64,000 nt of DNA. Source: Pseudocitrobacter corydidari. GTDB taxonomy: Bacteria; Pseudomonadota; Gammaproteobacteria; Enterobacterales; Enterobacteriaceae. Below are positions 45,649-55,100 of this stretch, one piece after another. Where the stretch lies: assembly GCF_021172065.1 (NCBI RefSeq), contig NZ_CP087880.1, forward strand, positions 558,001 through 622,000, written 5' to 3'. Position numbers and translations under genes: made by a program. How positions within the stretch are numbered: the first letter of the stretch is position 1; the number at the start of each line of letters is the position of its first letter. The notes under the pieces were generated by a model. It worked only from the letters and a program-made list of their open reading frames with translations, did not search any database and was not told where the DNA came from.

Positions 45649-46928
45649 TTCACTTCCCCTTGTGTCAGTACAGTGTCGCGTGGGTCGTTTTGCACCTTAA
45701 TGGCGGTGATCTCTTTGTCCGACTCGCGAAAGAAAATCATAAACAGCACGGCGATAACGGCGATCATGATGGCGCCAAAGCCCCACATGCCTGCCCAGTT
45801 GAAGGTCAACCCATTCACCGGCTCTTTATAAGCAAACATTTTTTCCATCATCACGCCGCCAATGCGGTAGCCGAGCAGGCTACCAAAACCCTGGCAGCAG
45901 AGAGTGATAAGCCCTTGTGCCGCAGTGCGCATATGTACCGGCGCTTTTTTATCCACATAGATATAGGCCGTCACGTAGTAGAAATCGTAACTTACCCCAT
46001 GCAGCAAAATGCCGAGGAACAGCAGGGCATAAGTGAAGTATTGCTCTGCGCCACCGTAAACGAAGAATCCATAGCGGATTGCTGCGGTAATAAGACCAAG
46101 CAATAATACCTTTTTAATGCCAAAGCGTTTGGTGAAGAACGGCAGTGCCAGCATAAAGAAGATTTCGGAGAACTGACCCAGCGTCATCCAGCCGGTGGCA
46201 TTTTGCATGCCTACTTCGGTGAGATACCCGTTGGCGAAGATGTAGTAGAACGCCAGCGGCATCGCGAACAGGAACGAGCAGAAGAAAAAGACGAGGAAGT
46301 TTTTATCGCGCAGCAGGATCAGCGCATCCAGACCCAGCATCACTTTGAGGTCCAGTTTTCCCGTACTTTTCGGTGGGGTGTCCGGCAGCATGAAGGCGAA
46401 AATTCCCAGCAGCAGCGAACTACCCGCCGTGATCAACAGAGGAACGTTGGTCGGTGAAATATCGTTATAGCCCATCATTTGCGGCAGGAAGCCGCAGACC
46501 AGCCCGGAGGCTATCCAGCCAATGGTGCCCATGACGCGAATGCGCGGGAAGTCGCGCTCGACGTCCGGCACGTTGGCAAAAGCGATGCTGTTGGTCAGGG
46601 CAATGGTCGGCATATAGGTGAGTGAGTAGGCGAGCAGCAGCGGGAAAAACCCGGCAAACGTGGTTTGCTGTGCGGCAAAATACATCAATACCGCGCCAAC
46701 GAACATCAGCACCGCGAGAACCTTCTGTGCCGAGAAGAAACGGTCCGTCAGCGAGCCGACCAGAATCGGCGAGAGGATCGCCGCAATCGCCGTACAGGCA
46801 TAAGACCAGCCAATTTCGCCTGCTGTAAATCCGCTCTTATTCAGCCATAGCCACAGGGGAACAAACCACGCGCCCCAGATAAACCACTCAATAAACATCA
46901 TGAACGACAGCTTTACTGTAGTTTTCAT
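45645..46928 (-). CDS. yegT: nucleoside:H+ symporter-family transporter YegT
   Basis: This 427-residue, 12-helix MFS protein starts at the ATG at 46928 (MKTTVKLSFMMFIEWFIWGAWFVPL), which matches the E. coli start; 16 more residues upstream are possible but unlikely. The EWFIWGAWF start and the long second half resemble NupG/XapB. It probably brings in the substrate of YegU/YegV. It heads the operon, divergent from fbaB across about 250 bases. Confidence 0.93.
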   Translation of the reverse strand: MKTTVKLSFMMFIEWFIWGAWFVPLWLWLNKSGFTAGEIGWSYACTAIAAILSPILVGSLTDRFFSAQKVLAVLMFVGAVLMYFAAQQTTFAGFFPLLLAYSLTYMPTIALTNSIAFANVPDVERDFPRIRVMGTIGWIASGLVCGFLPQMMGYNDISPTNVPLLITAGSSLLLGIFAFMLPDTPPKSTGKLDLKVMLGLDALILLRDKNFLVFFFCSFLFAMPLAFYYIFANGYLTEVGMQNATGWMTLGQFSEIFFMLALPFFTKRFGIKKVLLLGLITAAIRYGFFVYGGAEQYFTYALLFLGILLHGVSYDFYYVTAYIYVDKKAPVHMRTAAQGLITLCCQGFGSLLGYRIGGVMMEKMFAYKEPVNGLTFNWAGMWGFGAIMIAVIAVLFMIFFRESDKEITAIKVQNDPRDTVLTQGEVK

Positions 46929-47175
46929 CTTTAAATCCTTCATGACAGGTAAGGTACGTAGAGACAATACCATCATGTAATACCTTTTAAATACCTTTGG
47001 GGCGAAACTTTGACCTCTGTAACACTTTACCGTCCATGAATCGTGCCAGCAGATTGCGCTTAAAAATGCCCGTGGAATGGAAAATTCCCGTTTCCACGAC
47101 CAGACTTATTGCTGCCCAAAAATTCCGGGCAGGAAATTCACGCCGACACGACGTTGGCATTACGGGAGCATCGCT

Positions 47176-48228
47176 ATGACTGATATTACGCAATTGCTTG
47201 GCAAAGACGCCGACAGCCTTTTACAGCATCGTTGTATGACTATTCCAGCCGATCAACTCTACCTGCCGGGCCACGATTACGTTGACCGAGTGATGATGGA
47301 CAACAACCGTCCGCCAGCCGTGCTGCGAAACATGCAGACGCTTTATAATACCGGACGTCTGGCCGGAACCGGCTACTTATCGATTCTGCCCGTTGACCAG
47401 GGCGTGGAGCACTCGGCCGGTGCGTCGTTTGCCGCTAACCCGCTCTATTTTGATCCGAAAAACATCGTTGAGCTGGCGATTGAAGCAGGCTGTAACTGCG
47501 TGGCGTCAACCTATGGCGTGCTGGCCTCCGTCTCGCGTCGTTACGCGCACCGCATTCCGTTCCTCGTTAAGCTCAATCACAACGAAACCCTGAGCTACCC
47601 GAACACCTTCGACCAGACGCTGTATGCAAGCGTCGAGCAGGCATTCAACCTGGGTGCCGTTGCCGTGGGCGCCACCATCTATTTCGGCTCCGAAGAGTCT
47701 CGTCGCCAGATTGAAGAGATCTCCGCGGCCTTTGAACGCGCGCATGAGTTGGGCATGGTTACCGTTCTGTGGGCCTACCTGCGTAACCCGGCGTTCAAGA
47801 AAGATGGTGTGGATTACCACGTATCCGCTGACCTGACCGGGCAGGCGAACCATCTGGCGGCGACCATCGGCGCGGATATTGTGAAGCAGAAAATGGCCGA
47901 GAATAACGGCGGCTATAAAGCGGTGAACTTTGGTTATACGGACGATCGCGTCTACAGCAAACTCACCAGCGAGAATCCGATTGACCTGGTGCGCTACCAG
48001 TTGGCGAACTGCTATATGGGCCGCGCCGGGTTGATTAACTCCGGCGGTGCGGCGGGCGGTGAAACCGACCTTTCCGACGCGGTGCGTACGGCGGTTATCA
48101 ATAAACGCGCGGGTGGTATGGGCTTGATTCTGGGGCGTAAAGCCTTCAAAAAATCAATGGCCGATGGCGTGCAGTTGATCAACGCGGTTCAGGATGTGTA
48201 TCTGGACGGTAAAGTCACCATCGCATAA
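47176..48228 (+). CDS. fbaB: class I fructose-bisphosphate aldolase FbaB (DhnA type)
   Basis: The 350 residues are nearly identical to E. coli FbaB when started at the ATG at 47176 ([20 protein letters not shown]). The barrel holds [23 protein letters not shown] and the Schiff-base lysine in [10 protein letters not shown] (Lys237). It cleaves fructose 1,6-bisphosphate in the cytosol, mainly during growth on gluconeogenic carbon. A strong terminator follows. Confidence 0.97.
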   Translation: MTDITQLLGKDADSLLQHRCMTIPADQLYLPGHDYVDRVMMDNNRPPAVLRNMQTLYNTGRLAGTGYLSILPVDQGVEHSAGASFAANPLYFDPKNIVELAIEAGCNCVASTYGVLASVSRRYAHRIPFLVKLNHNETLSYPNTFDQTLYASVEQAFNLGAVAVGATIYFGSEESRRQIEEISAAFERAHELGMVTVLWAYLRNPAFKKDGVDYHVSADLTGQANHLAATIGADIVKQKMAENNGGYKAVNFGYTDDRVYSKLTSENPIDLVRYQLANCYMGRAGLINSGGAAGGETDLSDAVRTAVINKRAGGMGLILGRKAFKKSMADGVQLINAVQDVYLDGKVTIA

Positions 48229-48235
48229 TGCCTTT

Positions 48236-48267
48236 CCCGGCGAGTTTTTGCCTCGCCGGGTTTACCT
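48236..48267 (+). terminator. fbaB terminator
   Basis: CCCGGCGAG at 48236-48244 and CTCGCCGGG at 48252-48260 form a perfect 9-bp stem followed by TTTACCTTTT, eight bases after the fbaB stop. Confidence 0.9.
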
Positions 48268-48511
48268 TTTCTCGTAACGATCCCCCTCACATTTCTCCCT
48301 TCTTTTGTGAAAACAGTCACGTCCCCTCGTGCTTATGCCCAAAAAACAGTCAATCGTTAGCGGGATTTGTCCGAGGCAGGTCTCATATTTTGTGCTTAGA
48401 TTATCCAGTGAAACGCTTTTTCAATTACTTAAAACCGGCTTGCCGGGAAGTGTAAGTCACAGGGTTGTGGCATCCGCAATGCCCACTTATTTGTAGTACT
48501 AAGGACACATA

Positions 48512-49666
48512 ATGAAAATTGAATCCGTAAACGTCACTGTATTTCAATACCCTACACGTCGAGTTTCCGACAGCGCAGGCCACTCGCACCCCGGTGCCGA
48601 AAGCCTGGCAAAAATGGCGATGCTAACCATTACTGCTGACGACGGCACAAAAGGCTACTCCTTTGCGCCGCCGGAAGTGGTGCGCCCGTTTGTGGTGAAT
48701 ACCTTTTTCCGCAAAGTGCTGGTCGGGCAGGACCCGTTTAACCGCGAGCGTATCTGGCAGGATTTAGTGCACTGGCAGCGCGGAAGCGCACATCAACTGA
48801 CCGAGCGCGCGCTGTCGTTTGTCGAGCAGGCGCTGTGGGATTTAATGGGCCGCAAACTCAATATGCCGGTGTATAAACTGCTGGGCGGCTTTCGCGATAA
48901 AGTACCGGCCTACGGCAGCACCATGTGCGGCGACGATCTGAAAGGCGGGCTCTCGACGCCGGAAGAGTACGCTGCGTTTGCCGAAACGCTGGTGGCGCGC
49001 GGGTATAAGGCCATCAAACTGCACACCTGGATGCCGCCGGTCTCTTTTGCGCCGAACCCGAAAATGGATATCAAAGCCTGCGCCGCCGTGCGTGAAGCGG
49101 TTGGCCCGGACATCGACCTGATGATCGACGGATATCACTGGTACAGCCGCACCGAAGCGCTGTGGATCGGTAAAGAGCTGGAAAAACTCAACTTCGCCTG
49201 GTTTGAAGAGCCAATGGAAGAGGACAGCATGTCGTCTTATGCCTGGCTTGCGGAAAATCTCTCTATTCCGGTGATTGGCCCGGAAAGCTTTGGCGGGAAG
49301 CACCACAGCCGCGCCGACTGGGTGAAAGCCGGGGCCTGTGACATTTTGCGCGCGGGGGCTAACGGCGTCGGCGGCATCACGCCAACCATGAAAGTCGCGG
49401 CGCTGGCGGAATCCTTCGGCATGGATTGCGAAGTGCATGGTAACGGCGCGGCGAGCCTGGCGGTGGTCGGGGCGATTCGCAACTGTCGCTGGTACGAGCG
49501 TGGCCTGCTGCATCCGTTCCTGGATTACGATGAGCCAGCCGCTTACCTGAACACCATTGTTGACCCGATGGACGCCGATGGCTTTGTGCATCTGCCGCAG
49601 GGGCCGGGTCTCGGGGAAGACATTAATTTTGCGTATATCGAAGCCAATACCGTCAGCCACGACTGA
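48512..49666 (+). CDS. enolase-superfamily sugar-acid dehydratase-like enzyme
   Basis: This 384-residue mandelate racemase/muconate lactonizing enzyme relative has an N-terminal capping domain (residues 1-125) and a barrel with Mg2+ ligands in DLMIDGYHW (Asp206), WFEEPM (Glu232) and IGPESFGG (Glu258). Likely bases are Lys169/His171 in AIKLHTW and His309 in CEVHGNGA. Members with this pattern dehydrate or epimerise acid sugars, but the substrate cannot be read here. A complete peptide-type ABC importer follows directly, and presumably brings in the substrate or its conjugate. AAGGAC precedes the ATG. Confidence 0.85.
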   Translation: MKIESVNVTVFQYPTRRVSDSAGHSHPGAESLAKMAMLTITADDGTKGYSFAPPEVVRPFVVNTFFRKVLVGQDPFNRERIWQDLVHWQRGSAHQLTERALSFVEQALWDLMGRKLNMPVYKLLGGFRDKVPAYGSTMCGDDLKGGLSTPEEYAAFAETLVARGYKAIKLHTWMPPVSFAPNPKMDIKACAAVREAVGPDIDLMIDGYHWYSRTEALWIGKELEKLNFAWFEEPMEEDSMSSYAWLAENLSIPVIGPESFGGKHHSRADWVKAGACDILRAGANGVGGITPTMKVAALAESFGMDCEVHGNGAASLAVVGAIRNCRWYERGLLHPFLDYDEPAAYLNTIVDPMDADGFVHLPQGPGLGEDINFAYIEANTVSHD

Positions 49667-49705
49667 CAGATAAAAATACTTCAACCCTACAAACGGTATA
49701 CACAG

Positions 49706-51328
49706 ATGAAAAAACCTTCCCTCGCGGGCGCGTGTTTACTCGCGCTGTCGCTGATGATGGGGAGCGGGGCGGCGCTGGCGAAAACGCCCCCCGATCAGCT
49801 CATCATTGGTATGAATATGAACAACCTGCTGACCCTCGACCCGGCGGCGATGACCGGGAACGAGGTGGTGGGTATTGTCGTTAACCTTTACGACTCGCTG
49901 GTGGAGCTGGATGCTAATCAGCTGACCAACGTGAAACCGGCGCTGGCGAAATCCTGGGATATCAGCCCGGACGGCAAAGTGCTGACTTTCCATCTGCGCG
50001 ATAACGTCACCTTCCACTCCGGCAATCCGCTTACGGCTGACGATGTGGTGTGGTCGATGCGCCGAATTTTGCACCTGAACCTCGCGCAGGCGTCGGTGTG
50101 GAAATCCTATGGCTTCAGTAAGAAAAATATCGATAACCAGGTCAGCGCGCCCGATCCCTACACGGTGCAAATCACGCTGCCAAAAGCGAACGATCCGCAG
50201 CTGGTTATCTACTCCCTCGGCGCGCTTGGCAACCTGGGCGTGCTCGATAGCAAAACCGTACAGCAGCATGAAGCCAATAACGATTGGGGCAATCGCTGGC
50301 TGACGACCAATGAAGCCGGTTCGGGGCCCTTTATGCTGGAAACCTGGCAGGCGAAAGATGTGCTGCGTATGAAGCGCAACCCGCACTACTGGCGTGAAGA
50401 GGCCAAAATGAGCCGGGTGGTGCTGCGCCATTTTCAGGAGTCGCAAACCCTGCGTCTGATGATTGAAAAGGGCGATCTGGACGTCGCGAATAATATGGCG
50501 GTGTCCGATATCAACGCCCTGCGTAAAGACCCCAATCTGACGGTGGAAGCTGTGCAGAAAGGCACGGTGTATTACGTGGCGATGAGCATGAAAGAGGCCC
50601 ATTTCGCCAACCCGAAAGTGCGCGAAGCGGTGCGCTATCTGATTGATTATCAGGGTATCAACAAAGCGTTGATGCCGGGCTACGGTGTGCTGCACCAGCG
50701 CCCCATCAAAGCCGGAATGCCCTCAACGCTGCCGGACCCTGGCTATCAGCTTGATATCCCACGGGCAAAAAAACTGCTGGCGGAAGCGGGATATCCTGAA
50801 GGGTTTGACACCACGCTGCGCGTGCTGGCCGATCAGCCATTCCTCAATATTGCGATTGCCGTTCAGTCAACGCTGATGCAGGCAGGCATTAACGCCAAAA
50901 TCATTACCGGCACCGGTAACCAGATTTACGGCGCGATGCGCGAACGCAAATTTGACCTGCTGGTGGGGCGCGGCGGCAGTGGGATGGAGCCGCACCCGCA
51001 CTCCAGCCTGCGTGCGCTGGTGTACAACCCGGATAACAGCGATGAAGCGCGATTGACCAATTTCCAGGGCTGGCGCACCGGCTTTTACGATAAGCAGCTT
51101 AACGAGATGATCGACGCCGCGCTGCTTGAACGCGATCCGCAAAAACAGCTGGCTGACTATCAGGCGATCCAGACCCGTTACGATCTGCTCATTCCGGCGC
51201 TGCAACCGCTGTCGCAGATGGTCGATTCGGTGGTGGTTCGTAATGAAGTTAAAGACTTCCAGTCGCATCCCTCGGCCACCACGTTTCTGCGGGAAGTCTA
51301 TAAAGTCAGCGAAGGAGATAAAGGATGA
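49706..51328 (+). CDS. oligopeptide-type ABC transporter substrate-binding protein
   Basis: This 540-residue SBP_bac_5 family protein has a signal peptide ending AALA near residue 26. The mature protein begins KTPPDQLIIGMNMNNLLTLDPAAMTG, followed by the family stretch VVGIVVNLYDSLVELD and KSWDISPDGKVLTFHLRDNVTFHSG. Relatives bind di- or oligopeptides, nickel, or glycosides. It follows the enolase-superfamily gene by 39 bases and overlaps the first permease (ATGA). Confidence 0.92.
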   Translation: MKKPSLAGACLLALSLMMGSGAALAKTPPDQLIIGMNMNNLLTLDPAAMTGNEVVGIVVNLYDSLVELDANQLTNVKPALAKSWDISPDGKVLTFHLRDNVTFHSGNPLTADDVVWSMRRILHLNLAQASVWKSYGFSKKNIDNQVSAPDPYTVQITLPKANDPQLVIYSLGALGNLGVLDSKTVQQHEANNDWGNRWLTTNEAGSGPFMLETWQAKDVLRMKRNPHYWREEAKMSRVVLRHFQESQTLRLMIEKGDLDVANNMAVSDINALRKDPNLTVEAVQKGTVYYVAMSMKEAHFANPKVREAVRYLIDYQGINKALMPGYGVLHQRPIKAGMPSTLPDPGYQLDIPRAKKLLAEAGYPEGFDTTLRVLADQPFLNIAIAVQSTLMQAGINAKIITGTGNQIYGAMRERKFDLLVGRGGSGMEPHPHSSLRALVYNPDNSDEARLTNFQGWRTGFYDKQLNEMIDAALLERDPQKQLADYQAIQTRYDLLIPALQPLSQMVDSVVVRNEVKDFQSHPSATTFLREVYKVSEGDKG

Positions 51329-52362
51329 GTATGGTCATACTTGCGCCAGGCTCGCGCGCCCGGCGATTCTCTAAGCGGTTGATGCAGGTCGCGATTACGC
51401 TGTTCGGCCTGCTGTTGCTCACCTTTTTTATCGGGCGCGTGATGCCCATCGACCCGGTGCTGGCGATCGTTGGACCGGATGCGGACCAAAGTACCTATCA
51501 ACAGGTTTATCAGCAACTGGGCTTTGATAAATCGCTGGCAGCGCAGTTTGGCATCTATTTCAGCAACCTGCTGCACGGTGATTTAGGCAACGCATTGCTC
51601 ACCGGGAAGCCGGTGCTCGACGATATTATCCGCGTCTTCCCGGCCACCATGGAGCTGGCGACGATGGCGATTATTGTCGGCGCCGGGCTTGGCATCCCGC
51701 TGGGCGTACTGGCGGCGGCGCGTCGTAACAGCGTTTCCGACTATGTGGTGAGAATTATCAGCCTGGCAGGCTACTCCACGCCCATCTTCTGGGTGGGCAT
51801 GATGGGGCTGCTGGTGTTTTACGCGTGGCTCGGCTGGGTGGGCGGCGCGGGGCGTGTGGATTTAGGTCTGGACGGCCTCGTACCGCGTCGCACCGGGTTA
51901 ATGACCGTCGATGCGTTACTGGCAGGGAACGGCACGGTGTTCTGGAACGCGATAAACCACCTGATCCTGCCCGCCGCGCTGCTCGGTTTCCATTCGCTGG
52001 CCTACATAAGCCGCATGACCCGCAGCTTTATGCTGGCGCAGTTGTCGCAGGAGTTCATCATCACCGCCCGTGTGAAAGGGCTGACCGAGCGGCAGGTCAT
52101 CTGGAATCACGCGTTTCGCAACATTCTGGTACAGCTGCTGACGGTGGTGGCGCTGGCCTACGGTTCTCTGCTGGAAGGCGCAGTGCTGATTGAAACCGTT
52201 TTCTCATGGCCGGGTTTTGGTTCCTATCTTACCGGCAGCCTGCTGCTGGGCGATATGAACGCGGTGATGGGCTGCGTGCTGGTGGTCGGGGTTATCTTCG
52301 TGATGCTCAACCTGCTTTCCGACATGCTTTATCAACTCTTTGATCCGAGGACAAAATCATGA
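51325..52362 (+). CDS. ABC transporter permease (DppB type)
   Basis: This 345-residue inner-membrane permease has the DppB/OppB N-terminus (FSKRLMQVAITLFGLLLLTFFIGRVMPIDP) and the ATPase-contact loop FIITARVKGLTERQVIWNHAFRNIL. It pairs with the DppC-type permease downstream, whose start overlaps its stop by four bases. Confidence 0.93.
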   Translation: MSMVILAPGSRARRFSKRLMQVAITLFGLLLLTFFIGRVMPIDPVLAIVGPDADQSTYQQVYQQLGFDKSLAAQFGIYFSNLLHGDLGNALLTGKPVLDDIIRVFPATMELATMAIIVGAGLGIPLGVLAAARRNSVSDYVVRIISLAGYSTPIFWVGMMGLLVFYAWLGWVGGAGRVDLGLDGLVPRRTGLMTVDALLAGNGTVFWNAINHLILPAALLGFHSLAYISRMTRSFMLAQLSQEFIITARVKGLTERQVIWNHAFRNILVQLLTVVALAYGSLLEGAVLIETVFSWPGFGSYLTGSLLLGDMNAVMGCVLVVGVIFVMLNLLSDMLYQLFDPRTKS

Positions 52363-53264
52363 CCGTTTCTCTGGATACGCCCGTCGGCACGGGCGGCGGC
52401 GAAGGTGCTGCGCGTATCAAACGCGCGTTACAGCGTACGGGCGGTTTTATCGGCAAGATGGCGCGGAATCCGCTTACCGCTATCGGCGGCGGGATTATTT
52501 TCCTGCTGCTGGTGGTGGCGATTTTCGCGCCGCTTATCGCGCCGTACAACCCGCTGGTGCAGGACCTCAACAACGCGCTCACCGCACCCAGTGCGCAGCA
52601 CTGGTTTGGCACCGATGAGTTTGGCCGCGATATCTTCAGTCGCCTGGTGTACGGCTCGCGCATCACGCTTTACATCGTACTGCTGGTGTCGGTGACTGTT
52701 GGCCCGCTGGGGCTGCTGCTCGGCGTTACGGCGGGCTATTTTGGCGGCAAGGTCGATATGGTGCTGATGCGCGTCACCGACATTTTTATCTCCTTCCCAA
52801 GCCTGGTGCTGGCGCTGGCGTTCGTTGCTGCTTTAGGGCCTGGGCTGGAGCATGTGGTTATCGCGATTACTTTAACCGCCTGGCCGCCGATTGCGCGCCT
52901 GGCGCGTGCCGAAACGCTCTCGCTACGTCAGGCCGATTTTATTTCGGCAGTCCGTTTGCAGGGCGCATCGCCGGTACGGGTGCTGTGGCGACACATTGTG
53001 CCGCTGTGCCTGCCGTCGGTGATCATCCGGATCACCATGAATATGGCGGGGATCATCCTGACCGCCGCCGGGCTTGGCTTCCTCGGCCTTGGCGCGCAGC
53101 CGCCGGAACCAGAATGGGGGGCGATGATCTCCAGCGGTCGCACCTACATGATGGAGTGCTGGTGGGTAGTCACCATTCCGGGGCTGGCGATTCTGATTAA
53201 CAGTCTGGCATTCAATTTCTTAGGAGATGGCTTACGTGACATCCTCGATCCTCGCAGCATGTAA
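52359..53264 (+). CDS. ABC transporter permease (DppC type)
   Basis: The 301-residue protein has a DppC/OppC N-terminus (ARNPLTAIGGGIIFLLLVVAIFAPLIAPYNP), the HWFGTDEFGRDIFSRLVYGSR motif and the loop DFISAVRLQGASPVRVLWRHIVP. It forms the transmembrane channel with the preceding permease. Confidence 0.94.
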   Translation: MTVSLDTPVGTGGGEGAARIKRALQRTGGFIGKMARNPLTAIGGGIIFLLLVVAIFAPLIAPYNPLVQDLNNALTAPSAQHWFGTDEFGRDIFSRLVYGSRITLYIVLLVSVTVGPLGLLLGVTAGYFGGKVDMVLMRVTDIFISFPSLVLALAFVAALGPGLEHVVIAITLTAWPPIARLARAETLSLRQADFISAVRLQGASPVRVLWRHIVPLCLPSVIIRITMNMAGIILTAAGLGFLGLGAQPPEPEWGAMISSGRTYMMECWWVVTIPGLAILINSLAFNFLGDGLRDILDPRSM

Positions 53265-54099
53265 TACGCCGTTGCTTGATGTGCGCGACCTGCACGTCGA
53301 GTTTGTGAACGGCCAGGCGGTGACCCACGCGGTGCGCGGTGTCTCCTTCCAACTGGGACGTGAAAAGCTGGCGATTGTCGGCGAATCGGGTTCCGGTAAA
53401 TCGACCGTCGGGCGCGCGCTGTTGCACCTGCATCCGAAAAAATCCCGCATCACCTCCGCGCGGATGCAGTTTGGTGATATCGATTTGCAGCATGCCACGG
53501 AAGCGCAGATGCGCGGCATTCGCGGTAAGCGAATTTCGATGATCATGCAGGACCCGAAATATTCGCTCAACCCGGTGGTGTGCGTCGGCGACCAGATTGC
53601 GGAAGCGTGGCTGACGCACCATCCTGGGCGTAAAGCCGAGGCGAAAGCCAAAGCGATGGAGATGCTGGAGGTAGTGCGTATTCGCCAGCCGGAGCGTGTT
53701 TACGCGCTCTATCCCCATGAAATTTCTGGCGGGCAAGGGCAGCGTGTGATGATCGCTATGATGCTGATAACCGATCCCGAACTGGTGATTGCCGACGAAC
53801 CAACCTCGGCACTGGATGTCTCCGTGCGTTTGCAGGTGCTGGGCTTGCTCGACGATCTGGTGAAATCACGCGGGTTAGGGCTGATTTTTATCAGCCACGA
53901 CATCAATCTGGTGCGCAGTTTTTGCGACCGTGTGCTGGTGATGTATGCCGGACGGGTGGTGGAATCGATTGCCGCGAAAGATCTCGATAAGGCGCAGCAT
54001 CCCTACACGCTGGGGCTGATCAATTCGCTGCCGGACATGCATCAGCGCCGCCCGGTACTGCCGGTGTTGCAGCGCCAGGCCAGCTGGCTGACGGAATAA
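53236..54099 (+). CDS. ABC transporter ATP-binding protein (DppD type)
   Basis: This 287-residue ATPase is annotated from the GTG at 53236 (VTSSILAACNTPLLD), nine bases after AGGAG. The ATG at 53227 directly abuts that site and is less likely. Motifs are Walker A IVGESGSGKSTVGRAL, signature ISGGQGQRVMIAM and Walker B LVIADEPTSALD, with a C-terminal tail HPYTLGLINSLPD of the peptide-importer family. The start lies inside the preceding permease gene, an overlap of 29 bases. Confidence 0.88.
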   Translation: MTSSILAACNTPLLDVRDLHVEFVNGQAVTHAVRGVSFQLGREKLAIVGESGSGKSTVGRALLHLHPKKSRITSARMQFGDIDLQHATEAQMRGIRGKRISMIMQDPKYSLNPVVCVGDQIAEAWLTHHPGRKAEAKAKAMEMLEVVRIRQPERVYALYPHEISGGQGQRVMIAMMLITDPELVIADEPTSALDVSVRLQVLGLLDDLVKSRGLGLIFISHDINLVRSFCDRVLVMYAGRVVESIAAKDLDKAQHPYTLGLINSLPDMHQRRPVLPVLQRQASWLTE

Positions 54100-54109
54100 G
54101 GAGCATGTC

Positions 54110-54883
54110 ATGATTGAAGTGAATAACCTGAATCTGGTGTTTGGTGAAGGTGAGAAGCGTAACCAGGTGCTGTATGACGTCAATTTCCACGTCAGGCCGG
54201 GCGAGATTTACGGGCTGGTGGGGGAGTCGGGTTCGGGCAAGACCACGGTGCTGAAGTGTCTCGCCGGGCTGTTTACCCACTGGCAGGGGGCGCTGGCGAT
54301 TAACGGTCAGCCGCTGGATCACAGCATCAGCCGCACGCGTTGCCGCCAGGTGCAAATGGTGTTTCAGGATCCGTACGGTTCGCTGCATCCGCGCCATACC
54401 ATTGGCGATATTCTGGAGGAGCCGCTGCAAATCCACGGCATCGCCGATCGCGACAGGCGAATCAACACGCTGCTGGATCGCGTGGGGTTAAACCGCGCCT
54501 TTCGCGATCGCTACCCGCACCAGCTCTCTGGCGGGCAGCGTCAGCGCGTGGCGATTGCCCGCGCGTTGATTCTGGAGCCGCAGGTGTTGCTGCTGGATGA
54601 ACCAACGTCGGCGCTGGATGTGTCGGTGCAGGCGGAAATTTTGAACCTGCTGGCGGAGCTGCAACAGGAGTCGGGGCTGACCTATTTGATGGTAACGCAT
54701 GACCTCGGCGTCATTGCCCATTTATGTCAGAAAGTCGCGGTGATGCAGTACGGCAAAATTCTTGAAACGCTCACCGTTGACGATTTGGTTGCCGGGAAAG
54801 CGCAAACGGATTATACCCGGATGTTGGTGAATGCCAGCCAACAGTACACCCGCGAGATGGCGCGGGAAGTGGCGGCGTATTGA
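54110..54883 (+). CDS. ABC transporter ATP-binding protein (DppF type)
   Basis: This 257-residue ATPase is the last gene of the operon. Walker A is LVGESGSGKTTVLKC (residue about 35), signature LSGGQRQRVAIAR and Walker B VLLLDEPTSALD. AAGGAG lies seven bases before the ATG. It forms the ATPase pair with the DppD-type protein. Tandem REP-like repeats follow its stop. Confidence 0.93.
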   Translation: MIEVNNLNLVFGEGEKRNQVLYDVNFHVRPGEIYGLVGESGSGKTTVLKCLAGLFTHWQGALAINGQPLDHSISRTRCRQVQMVFQDPYGSLHPRHTIGDILEEPLQIHGIADRDRRINTLLDRVGLNRAFRDRYPHQLSGGQRQRVAIARALILEPQVLLLDEPTSALDVSVQAEILNLLAELQQESGLTYLMVTHDLGVIAHLCQKVAVMQYGKILETLTVDDLVAGKAQTDYTRMLVNASQQYTREMAREVAAY

Positions 54884-54920
54884 GCCATGCCGGGGGCGAA
54901 GCCGCCATACGGCGCTGGTG

Positions 54921-55096
54921 CGGTTTGTGCCGGGGGCGCTGCGCTTGCCCGGCCTACGGGGGAGTTGTTGTAGGCCGGATAAGGCGAAGCCGCCATCCGG
55001 CATTCGTGCGGTTTGTGCCGGGGGCGCTACGCTTGCCCGGCCTACGGGGGAGTTGTTGTAGGCCGGATAAGGCGAAGCCGCCATCCGGCATTCTTG
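54921..55096. repeat. two tandem 88-bp REP-containing repeats
   Basis: Unit 1 (54921-55008) and unit 2 (55009-55096) differ at two positions only (GCTGCGC versus GCTACGC, and ATTCGTG versus ATTCTTG). Each unit holds REP-like palindromic parts (TAGGCCGGATAAGGCG and GCCGCCATCCGGCA). A partial third copy (GCCGGGGGCGAAGCCGCCAT) lies just before. They fill the space between the convergent ABC operon and yegS, and can act as transcript ends. Confidence 0.93.
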
Positions 55097-55100
55097 CAGG

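Noticed and set aside
48842..50695. Long open frames (280 and 319 codons) opposite the enolase-superfamily gene and the binding protein
   Set aside because: Antisense shadows of well-supported genes; compositions rich in Arg, His and Gln without domains.
54884..55100. Possible CRISPR array or coding repeats
   Set aside because: The units are contiguous 88-bp near-identical copies without spacers and contain REP palindromes; this is a REP tandem, not CRISPR.
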